From positions 171,074-235,073 of the forward strand of contig NZ_KN050752.1 of assembly GCF_000745775.1 (NCBI RefSeq): a DNA stretch of 64,000 bases, given 5' to 3'. The notes under the pieces were generated by a model that worked only from the letters and a program-made list of their open reading frames with translations, did no database searches and was not told the DNA's origin. Source of the DNA: Flavobacterium sp. ASV13. GTDB taxonomy: Bacteria > Bacteroidota > Bacteroidia > Flavobacteriales > Flavobacteriaceae. The position numbers were made by a program, and so were the translations under genes. How positions within the stretch are numbered: position 1 is the stretch's first letter; the number at the start of each line of letters is the position of its first letter. Shown in pieces: positions 36,851 to 43,692 of the stretch.

Positions 36851-37813
36851 CTATAAAAGCCTTTGTTTGTTGACTTCTAGCAATTCCAAAGTTCTAGTTT
36901 TTAGACTTTCTGGTTCGAGGATTGTGGCATAATCGCCAAACATCAAAAACCAGCGCGGAAAACCTTCTTCCACACTTCGGGACATAAAAGTCATTTCAAT
37001 TTGATTGCCTATTTCTTTCTCGGAAACGAAACCATGATATTTGCGTTCTGTTGTCAAATATCTTGCAATTTTCTTCTCTACTAAAATCTTCACTTTTGTT
37101 GTTGGACAATTTTCGGTTTTGGTTAAATACGTTTCCAAAGCATCATGTTCAATCGTAAAGTCAAATTCCGTTTTTTTAATTTCCTGAATCCGGTCGGTTC
37201 TAAATTGACGGTAATCCTGACGCAAATGGCAATATCCTAGAAAATACCAATTATTATTGTCGTGAAAAACGCCGACAGGTTCTATGTTTCTTTGTGTAGT
37301 TTCGTCAGTTTCATACGTTTTGTAGGAAAGCAAAATTTGTTTTTTCTCTGCAATACCTTCAAAAAGTAGCGATAAAGTATTGGGTGAATTATCATTAAAC
37401 ATGGGTTGTTCAATGGTCTGCATGACAACTCGCGATTCAATATTCGAAAGATAATCTTTATCAGTGCTTCTTAAAACCGATTTCAGTTTATACATCGCCG
37501 AAGCATAATGGCTTCCCAGAGATGGATCGGTAAATTTTTGCATTAATTTCTCGGCAGCAATAAAACTGCTTACTTCTTCACGAGTAAACATTACCGGCGG
37601 TAATCTGTAACCGTCCATTAAGGCATAACCCACACCGGCTTCACTGTAAATAGGAACTCCGGAAGCTTCAAGTGTTCGAATGTCTCTGTAAATCGTTCTC
37701 AGACTACATTCAAAACGATCAGCCAATTCCTGTGCTTTCACAATTTTTTTAGATTGTAATTGAATGAGAATGGCAACAATTCGGTCAAATCGTTTTGGAG
37801 TTTCGTCGAGCAT
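36851..37813 (-). CDS. YafY/DeoR-like HTH-WYL transcriptional regulator
   Basis: 320 residues. N-terminal winged helix-turn-helix (~10-65: QELADRFECSLRTIYRDIRTLEASGVPI, then GVGYALMDGYRLPPVMFT, as in YafY proteins). A WYL domain follows (~140-230: NIEPVGVFHDNNNWYFLGYCHLRQDYRQFRTDRI) and a C-terminal WCX-like region (SVEEGFPRWFLMFGD). WYL proteins sense nucleic acid or small ligands. Convergent placement with the DinB pair and the inverted repeat upstream of that pair suggest it controls them; this is inferred. Its leader is made of octamer repeats. Confidence 0.92.
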   Translation of the reverse strand: MLDETPKRFDRIVAILIQLQSKKIVKAQELADRFECSLRTIYRDIRTLEASGVPIYSEAGVGYALMDGYRLPPVMFTREEVSSFIAAEKLMQKFTDPSLGSHYASAMYKLKSVLRSTDKDYLSNIESRVVMQTIEQPMFNDNSPNTLSLLFEGIAEKKQILLSYKTYETDETTQRNIEPVGVFHDNNNWYFLGYCHLRQDYRQFRTDRIQEIKKTEFDFTIEHDALETYLTKTENCPTTKVKILVEKKIARYLTTERKYHGFVSEKEIGNQIEMTFMSRSVEEGFPRWFLMFGDYATILEPESLKTRTLELLEVNKQRLL

Positions 37814-37821
37814 TTTTTTTA

Positions 37822-37880
37822 AAGGTTCTAAGGTTCAGAGGTTCTAAGGTTCAGAGGTTCAAAGATACAAAGGTTCAAAA
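37822..37880. repeat. Octamer repeat array forming the WYL gene leader, with -7 box
   Basis: On the gene strand the leader reads as repeated 8-mers (GAACCTCT, GAACCTTA, GAACCTCT, GAACCTTA, GAACCTTT) followed by an A-run and the ATG. TATCTTTG (37860-37867, minus strand), an exact -7 box, sits at the upstream edge of the array, so the array is probably transcribed. Confidence 0.7.
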
Positions 37881-37891
37881 TTTTAGTAAGT

Positions 37892-37922
37892 AAAAAAGCT
37901 GTCCCAAATTGAGACAGTTTTG
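37892..37922 (-). terminator. Orphan terminator-like hairpin
   Basis: AACTGTCTC / GGGACAGCTT on the minus strand is followed by six T. No gene on the minus strand ends here; the neighbours are the starts of the divergent genes at 37813 and 38016. Confidence 0.5.
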
Positions 37923-38015
37923 AAATATCAGGAACTATCTTGTTAATTATTTTTATTCCCTTTAGTAGCTGATTTAAAAAAAGATGTATTTTTAACGCAA
38001 CTAAAAACAAACCAA

Positions 38016-38534
38016 ATGCAGACTGATTTTTCGTATGCGAAGCAAGAAGAAATTAAAAAAAAGCTTCGTGCTGGAACTTTTGATGCGAATCAGGAACTGA
38101 TTGATTTAATTCGGTTAGGTTATGATCCTGTTACAGCAAAAGAACTTTTAACAAAAGTAATCAAAAGCCATAAAGATGATCTTTATGAAGACACCAAAGA
38201 AGCAAAAGCAACTGAAGAAAGAGGCAATGTTGCTTTTGGTGCTGTGATTATGATTACAACTTTCTTGGGTATGTTTGGTGGAAATGATGGTTTAGTAATT
38301 CTAATATCTATCATGGTTGCTTGTTTTTGTGGGTACTATGGAAACCAGGATAATCCAATTCCTGGAATGGTTGGTTATGCTATAGCCGCAGTGATTATGC
38401 CTTTTGCCTGTGGTTTCTATTTTAAAGGAAGAAGTACTATTTTGAATTTAGAAATTCTTATTCCGTTATTGTTTTCTTTCGGCCCGGGTTTATTGATTAA
38501 ATATATCTTATCCCAAATTTTACCTTCAGACTAA
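38016..38534 (+). CDS. Membrane protein with soluble N-terminal helical part, unknown
   Basis: 172 residues. Residues 1-70 are charged and helical (FSYAKQEEIKKKLRAGTFDANQELIDLIRLGYDPVTAKELL), resembling a small helical bundle. Four hydrophobic segments follow (about 75-95, 97-110, 118-138 and 148-167) with the loop NQDNPIPGMVGY. I do not recognise the family. The next gene starts 16 bp after the stop and also encodes a membrane protein, so the two probably form an operon. No enzyme motif is visible. Confidence 0.75.
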   Translation: MQTDFSYAKQEEIKKKLRAGTFDANQELIDLIRLGYDPVTAKELLTKVIKSHKDDLYEDTKEAKATEERGNVAFGAVIMITTFLGMFGGNDGLVILISIMVACFCGYYGNQDNPIPGMVGYAIAAVIMPFACGFYFKGRSTILNLEILIPLLFSFGPGLLIKYILSQILPSD

Positions 38535-38550
38535 TTTAAAAACTAAATTT

Positions 38551-39045
38551 ATGATTGAAAATTACTCTTTTAATGAACATTATAAAAGATTCGAACCGCA
38601 CGAAACCAAATGTACCTACTGCGAACGAGATCATATGAAAAGCATGAGCGAGTGCTATTTCGTACCGCTTTTTGTAGAAGCAGACAGAACTAATATTATC
38701 GTATACCGATCGGTTAAATATTCTAAAATTTTAATCGGAATTCCAAGATGTTCTTCTTGTAAAACAATTCATGAAAAATCAACTTCGAAGTCACAATTAA
38801 TAACAGGAGTTGCTATTGTGGCGGCAATTTCTCTTTTGGTTTATAACTTCATGGTGCTTAATCCGTTTGTTGTAGTGGGAGGAATTTTTGCAATGATTTT
38901 TGGAGGTATTTATGGATCAAAGAAAATGACAGAGTCTTTTGTTGTTGGACATGATATTTATACGCTGGAAGATGGAGCGGAAAGAAACGAAGTCGTTCGG
39001 GACTTAATCATAGCAGGTTGGTCTTTTACGCAGCCTTCAGCATAA
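38551..39045 (+). CDS. Membrane protein with two CxxC pairs, unknown
   Basis: 164 residues. The N-terminal soluble part has CTYC (residues 21-24) and CSSC (residues 68-71), a likely zinc-ribbon pair. Two hydrophobic helices (about 82-100 and 104-125) are followed by a soluble tail (GHDIYTLEDGAERNEVVRDLIIAGWSF). I do not recognise the family. It is adjacent to the four-helix membrane protein gene (16-bp gap), and a terminator follows immediately, so the pair looks like a two-gene operon. Confidence 0.75.
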   Translation: MIENYSFNEHYKRFEPHETKCTYCERDHMKSMSECYFVPLFVEADRTNIIVYRSVKYSKILIGIPRCSSCKTIHEKSTSKSQLITGVAIVAAISLLVYNFMVLNPFVVVGGIFAMIFGGIYGSKKMTESFVVGHDIYTLEDGAERNEVVRDLIIAGWSFTQPSA

Positions 39046-39050
39046 AAACA

Positions 39051-39085
39051 AAAAAACCGATAACGAAAGTTATCGGTTTTTTTTT
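39051..39085. terminator. Terminator, twin of the one at 40551
   Basis: AAAAAACCGATAAC / GTTATCGGTTTTTT stem with a GAAA loop and a T-run. It ends the + strand operon and, in mirror, the gene at 39098. Confidence 0.85.
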
Positions 39086-39097
39086 ATGATTTAAAGT

Positions 39098-40507
39098 TTA
39101 TGCTTTAAATTTTCTAAAGGATTGAATCATTTCATAGATTCCAAAAGCTATAAATATTTTTCCCAAAATGAAAATTAACCAACTAAAAGGATTGGTAAGA
39201 TAAATCCTATCTGTTTCTAAGGGATTGTAAAAATCAGTTATCAATAAAAATCTAAAAAAACCAGAAATTAATCTTTCCCAATTCTCATAGTTTGATAAGT
39301 CAAGTATATAATTTCGATTTTCAAAAATGTAAAGCAATAGATAAAATAAAAAACCAACAACGATTATAAATCTTAGCCCTTTTCTCCAGCTATTTCCAAA
39401 ATCTGTTGAAATTTTAGATAGAAATAAAATTGATTTATCAATAAATCCTGAGTTCCAATTCCAATTTAACTCATTATAATGTGCCGCTAGCTCATAACTT
39501 CTAAAACGGTTATAATCAATGCGGTTTTCAGATTTTTGCAGTTCTTGTTTAATTGTTCTTATCGTTCTTTTTTGACAGTCACCAATGTTTTTAATTTTTA
39601 TATCATCAAATAGAGCTCCTTTTTCAAAAACTGTTCGATCAATAAAAATTATATCAAAGGAAGTGTCTTGTAAAGAAACTATTTTTTTAAATTCAACATC
39701 GTCAAGTCTAAAGCGGGAGGACTTTGTGCCGTTAAATTGAACAACTTGTTCAAAAGAACAATTTTCGAAATTTATTCTTCCTGATGTATTACCTCTGACA
39801 TAATGAAATAGTGAAGTTTTATAGAATTTGGAATTTATAAAATTAATTTTCCGGATAATAATGGATGTAAAATCTACTTTATTAAATTGACAATCATGAA
39901 AGGCACAGTTTGTTTTGATTTCCATTCTTTCAAAAGTTGTTTGTATGATAAAATTTGTTTCGTCAAATTTTACAGTATCAAATGTAGAGTTCTCAAAAGT
40001 TATGATTTTGTTTTTACTTTCAAAATCGTTAGTACCTAACGTATTATTTGAAAAATCAAATTCCCCATTTGTATGATTCAAATAATCTAATTCAATTCTT
40101 TCGTCAATAATTAAATTGCAGATTGAAATATTACCAGATAGTATATTTTCTTTTTTTTCTTGTATATCATTATTTCTGAAAAAGAAATTTTTATAATGAC
40201 CACCATTTATATCAATATATTTACTTGATTTATTATCTCTAAAACCTAATCTGTTAAAACTACAGTCTTTAATTGCAATTGAAACATGAAAAGTACAGTT
40301 AAAAAATCCAAGATAGAAATCACTTACTGTTACGTCTTCAAATTCTAAATGAGTTCCTATGAATATACAATCATCAAATGTAAGATTTTGAATGAATAAC
40401 AATGAGTTTCCAGTAATGAAAGTGCCATTACCTGATATTTGAATAGTTTCTCCAATAAATTCTGATTTGCCATCAGAAATTTGTTTTTCAAGATCTGTAA
40501 TTGTCAT
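39098..40507 (-). CDS. Pentapeptide/right-handed-helix-like protein with C-terminal membrane segments
   Basis: 469 residues. Residues ~20-310 show degenerate short repeats of the pentapeptide/beta-helix kind (LTFDDCIFIGTHLEFEDVTVSDFYLGFFNCTF, INFENCSFEQVVQF). The C-terminal part has hydrophobic segments (~375-395 RFIIVVGFLFYLLLYIF, ~415-430, ~440-460 WLIFILGKIFIAFGIYEM), an arrangement seen in pentapeptide proteins with an ion-channel-like or anchoring tail. The gene looks more AT-rich than its neighbours and is bracketed by two nearly identical hairpins, which hints at a later insertion between lepA and the 38016-39045 operon. Function is unknown. Confidence 0.75.
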   Translation of the reverse strand: MTITDLEKQISDGKSEFIGETIQISGNGTFITGNSLLFIQNLTFDDCIFIGTHLEFEDVTVSDFYLGFFNCTFHVSIAIKDCSFNRLGFRDNKSSKYIDINGGHYKNFFFRNNDIQEKKENILSGNISICNLIIDERIELDYLNHTNGEFDFSNNTLGTNDFESKNKIITFENSTFDTVKFDETNFIIQTTFERMEIKTNCAFHDCQFNKVDFTSIIIRKINFINSKFYKTSLFHYVRGNTSGRINFENCSFEQVVQFNGTKSSRFRLDDVEFKKIVSLQDTSFDIIFIDRTVFEKGALFDDIKIKNIGDCQKRTIRTIKQELQKSENRIDYNRFRSYELAAHYNELNWNWNSGFIDKSILFLSKISTDFGNSWRKGLRFIIVVGFLFYLLLYIFENRNYILDLSNYENWERLISGFFRFLLITDFYNPLETDRIYLTNPFSWLIFILGKIFIAFGIYEMIQSFRKFKA

Positions 40508-40550
40508 ATTATATTTGGTTTATGTAAATATATATACAATTAATAAACAA

Positions 40551-40583
40551 AAAACCCGATAACTTTTGTTATCGGGTTTTTTT
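40551..40583. terminator. Terminator of lepA, twin of the one at 39051
   Basis: AAAACCCGATAAC / GTTATCGGGTTTT with a TTTT loop; runs of A and T on both sides. It differs from the 39051 hairpin by one extra G-C pair and the loop. Confidence 0.85.
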
Positions 40584-40616
40584 ATAATCTTGTTTCTTGA
40601 TTCTTTCTTCTAAAGC

Positions 40617-42413
40617 TTAGTCGTTAAGTTTCAAAACAGCCATAAACGCCTCTTGTGGAATCTCAACATTTCCTACCTGACGCATACGTTTTTTACCTTT
40701 TTTCTGTTTTTCAAGAAGTTTACGCTTACGCGAAATATCTCCACCATAACATTTTGCGGTAACGTCTTTACGAAGTGCTTTAATCGTTTCACGCGCAATA
40801 ATTTTAGCTCCAATTGCAGCCTGAATCGGAATATCGAATTGCTGTCTTGGGATTAACTCACGTAATTTCTCGGTCATTTTTTTACCGATGTTGTACGCAT
40901 TGTCTTCGTGAATCAATGCAGAAAGTGCATCGACAGTTTGTGCATTCAAAAGAACGTCCAATTTAACTAATTTCGAAGTTCTCATTCCGATTGGAGAATA
41001 ATCGAAAGAAGCATAACCTTTAGAAACGGTTTTCAAACGGTCATAAAAATCGAATACAATTTCCGCCAATGGCATGTCAAAATTTAATTCAACACGTTCT
41101 GTTGTTAAGTATGTTTGGTTGGTAATTAAACCGCGTTTTTCGATACATAAACTCATTACGTTTCCAACAAAGTCAGATTTTGTAATGATAGTTGCTTTGA
41201 TAAAAGGCTCTTCAACTCTGTCTAGTTTTGAAGGTTCTGGTAAATCTGAAGGGTTGTTTACAACTAATGGCGTTTCTGGATGTTTTTTGGTGTAAGCCAA
41301 ATACGAAACGTTAGGAACTGTAGTAATTACAGTCATGTCGAACTCACGCTCTAAACGTTCCTGAATAATTTCCATGTGAAGCATTCCTAAGAATCCGCAA
41401 CGGAAACCAAATCCTAATGCCGCAGAACTTTCAGGAGCAAAAACCAACGAAGCATCATTCAATTGTAATTTCTCCATTGATGAACGCAAATCTTCGTAAT
41501 CTTCAGTATCAACTGGGTAAATTCCGGCAAATACCATTGGTTTTACATCCTCAAAACCAGTAATCATATTCGTAGTCGGCACTTTTGCATCTGTAATTGT
41601 ATCACCAACTTTTACTTCGCGTGCTTCTTTAATTCCTGAAATCAAATATCCAACATCTCCTGCAGAAACCACATTTTTAGGAACTTGGTTTAGTTTTAAA
41701 GTTCCAATTTCGTCAGCAAAATATTCATTGTCCGTAGCCATGAATTTAATTTTTTGCCCTTTTTTGATTTCGCCATTTACAACTCTAAAGATAACTTCGA
41801 TTCCACGAAACGGGTTATATACCGAGTCAAAAATCAAAGCCTGTAATGGTTCATCAGGATTTCCTTTTGGAGCTGGAATTTTTTCGATAATGGCAGCCAA
41901 AATATTTTCAACACCAAAACCTGTTTTTCCAGAAGCGTGAATAATATCTTCTAATTTACATCCAAGTAAATCAATAATATCGTCACTAACTTCTTCTGGA
42001 TTAGCACTTGGTAAATCGACTTTATTCAAAACCGGAATAATTTCCAAGTCATTTTCTAAAGCCAAATATAAGTTCGAAATAGTTTGTGCCTGAATACTTT
42101 GAGCAGCATCAACAATCAAAAGCGCACCTTCGCAGGCAGCGATTGATCTTGAAACTTCGTATGAAAAGTCAACGTGACCAGGAGTATCAATTAAATTTAA
42201 AATATATTCTTCCCCTTTGTAGGTATATTCCATTTGTATGGCGTGACTTTTTATGGTAATTCCACGCTCGCGCTCCAGATCCATGTTGTCAAGCAATTGT
42301 GCTTTTTCTTCACGAGCTGTAACGGTTTGTGTAGCGCCCAATAATCGGTCTGCCAGTGTACTTTTACCGTGGTCAATGTGTGCAATAATGCAAAAGTTAC
42401 GTATCTTCTTCAT
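40617..42413 (-). CDS. lepA: Elongation factor 4 (ribosomal back-translocase)
   Basis: 598 residues, a typical length. GTPase motifs: AHIDHGKST (G1), RGITI (G2), DTPGHVDF (G3), NKVDLP (G4). The LepA-specific C-terminal domain ends in GNVEIPQEAFMAVLKL and contains the KxxxRxKLLEKQKKGKKRM region. EF4 acts on stalled ribosomes in the cytoplasm. An exact TATCTTTG -7 box (42504-42511, minus strand) lies ~90 bp upstream of the ATG. Confidence 0.98.
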   Translation of the reverse strand: MKKIRNFCIIAHIDHGKSTLADRLLGATQTVTAREEKAQLLDNMDLERERGITIKSHAIQMEYTYKGEEYILNLIDTPGHVDFSYEVSRSIAACEGALLIVDAAQSIQAQTISNLYLALENDLEIIPVLNKVDLPSANPEEVSDDIIDLLGCKLEDIIHASGKTGFGVENILAAIIEKIPAPKGNPDEPLQALIFDSVYNPFRGIEVIFRVVNGEIKKGQKIKFMATDNEYFADEIGTLKLNQVPKNVVSAGDVGYLISGIKEAREVKVGDTITDAKVPTTNMITGFEDVKPMVFAGIYPVDTEDYEDLRSSMEKLQLNDASLVFAPESSAALGFGFRCGFLGMLHMEIIQERLEREFDMTVITTVPNVSYLAYTKKHPETPLVVNNPSDLPEPSKLDRVEEPFIKATIITKSDFVGNVMSLCIEKRGLITNQTYLTTERVELNFDMPLAEIVFDFYDRLKTVSKGYASFDYSPIGMRTSKLVKLDVLLNAQTVDALSALIHEDNAYNIGKKMTEKLRELIPRQQFDIPIQAAIGAKIIARETIKALRKDVTAKCYGGDISRKRKLLEKQKKGKKRMRQVGNVEIPQEAFMAVLKLND

Positions 42414-42503
42414 TTTAATATATCAGTTCTCTAATCGAGTTTAAGTCTTTTTTTGGGTATAAATTGCACTGCAGCAATTGCTTTAGAGCATGTTATTAAG
42501 GCG

Positions 42504-42511
42504 CAAAGATA
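42504..42511 (-). promoter_or_regulatory. lepA -7 box
   Basis: Minus strand TATCTTTG, an exact consensus match, flanked by a GCGC-containing repeat (TTTGCGC-TATCTTTGCGC). The leader would be about 85 nt. Confidence 0.55.
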
Positions 42512-42576
42512 GCGCAAAGTTTTGGATTCTGAAATGTAGTTGCCCGATAGTTGGCAACTGAGATTCAAAAGAAACG

Positions 42577-43293
42577 CTAAAATTCAAAATTAAATCCTTT
42601 TTCAGTCAGTTTTTTGTAAATATCAGGGTCAAATTTATAGAGTTTTGCAGCTCTGTGCGAAACATCTTGTTGTTTTTCGTCGAGTGCAACGAGGAGTTTC
42701 ATGTGGAGAATTTTTCGGCGGAAATTCGATTTGTCCAATTCAATTCCGAGAATTTCTTCATAAAGATGCATTAACTGCAACAAAGTGAATTTTTCAGGCA
42801 AAAGATTAAAACCAATGGGCGCCTGACGTACGCGGTTTCGAAGTTGCAGTAAACTAAAATCCAGAATTTCGTTGTGGTCAAAAATCAAATCTGGAATCTC
42901 ATTGATTTTGTACCATTTTGCTTCAATTACCGTTTGACTTGCTTTGATATTATAGTCTTCACGATTTACCAAAGTATAATAGCCAATAGTTACAACACGT
43001 CGTTCGCTGACACGATTTGGATTTGTAAAAGCTTTCAGCTGCTCTAAGTAGATGTTGTCGAGTGTTGTAAGTTCATACACAATTCGCTGTGCGGCCTCAT
43101 CAGCGCTTTCCTCTTTTTTAAGATAACCTCCAAGCAAACCCCATTTTCCAATACTTTCCCCTTCGGCATGCTGCACTAAAAGTATTTCCAAATTAGCTTT
43201 ATTGAATCCAAAAATAACGCAGTCAATCGTAATGCCATCAATGGCTGTATTGCTGTCTGGTTTTTCGAGTTTTCTAGGAGAAGGAAATGTCAT
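42577..43293 (-). CDS. NrtR/AraR-like Nudix-fold transcriptional regulator
   Basis: 238 residues. Residues ~15-150 form a Nudix fold (VDCVIF-like IDCVIFGF, LLGGYLKKEESADEAAQRIVYEL). The box GYLKKEESADEAAQRIVYEL keeps G, E, R and the last E but has Ile and Leu where catalytic REUxEE glutamates are expected, so hydrolase activity is doubtful. A C-terminal winged helix (~165-238: FTLLQLMHLYEEILGIELDKSNFRRKIL, DVSHRAAKLYKFD) is the usual NrtR-type DNA-binding domain. In Bacteroidetes this family includes the arabinose regulator AraR. Divergent position next to the glycosidase cluster suggests a sugar-responsive regulator of that cluster. Confidence 0.88.
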   Translation of the reverse strand: MTFPSPRKLEKPDSNTAIDGITIDCVIFGFNKANLEILLVQHAEGESIGKWGLLGGYLKKEESADEAAQRIVYELTTLDNIYLEQLKAFTNPNRVSERRVVTIGYYTLVNREDYNIKASQTVIEAKWYKINEIPDLIFDHNEILDFSLLQLRNRVRQAPIGFNLLPEKFTLLQLMHLYEEILGIELDKSNFRRKILHMKLLVALDEKQQDVSHRAAKLYKFDPDIYKKLTEKGFNFEF

Positions 43294-43328
43294 TTTTGTC
43301 TTTATAAACGGTGTTTAAAATTCGAAAT

Positions 43329-43346
43329 TAACCCTCTATTAGGTTA
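43329..43346. promoter_or_regulatory. Candidate operator of the Nudix-type regulator
   Basis: TAACC, 8 bp, GGTTA is a perfect inverted repeat 35 bp upstream of the regulator start and 60 bp from the opposing promoter, a good site for autoregulation. That it binds this regulator is inferred. Confidence 0.4.
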
Positions 43347-43405
43347 TTTTATTGTCAATCTTAGGTTCAAATTTATGCAAATTAAAAGAAAAATAGATAT
43401 GATAT

Positions 43406-43437
43406 TTTGCCAAAATAGAAAATTAGCACTATACTTG
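43406..43437 (+). promoter_or_regulatory. Promoter of the GH2-GH97-GH3 cluster
   Basis: TTTG (43406-43409), 20 bp, TATACTTG (43430-43437; one mismatch to TAnnTTTG). Spacing fits the Bacteroidota consensus. Confidence 0.55.
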
Positions 43438-43692
43438 TAGTCTATTTAACCATAAGGTGTTATTAATTTAATTTTGAAATTTAATTAGTACGCTTGTTGG
43501 ATTAGCTTCAGCATCATTGTATTTATAAGAAATGAAAGCCGAGTTGGAAAAGATCATCTTTGAATGGTTTTCTACTATAAACCAAGGCTTTAATTACTTA
43601 AATATGTAAAACTAACCGGTAGGAGATTGATACAGTCACAGAATGGTATGTTTATATTTGTTTTTCAAAAATTTTCAAAAAATTATATCTAA

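Larger units (their letters stand above)
43294..43692. other. Divergent regulatory region of the glycosidase cluster
   Basis: No coding sequence is supported in these 399 bp. From left to right: an inverted repeat TAACC-N8-GGTTA (43329-43346), a full promoter TTTG-N20-TATACTTG (43406-43437), and a ~250-nt leader before the GH2 gene. The leader includes AAAGAT-C-ATCTTT inside a larger AAAGCC...GGCTTT pairing, so it may fold. Confidence 0.5.

Noticed and set aside
37828..38010. 60-residue minus-strand frame upstream of the WYL gene
   Set aside because: It is made from the octamer array and the orphan hairpin and ends in low-complexity residues.
43444..43692. A riboswitch in the long leader of the GH2 gene
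   Set aside because: Some pairing is visible, but no known riboswitch core could be matched by eye.
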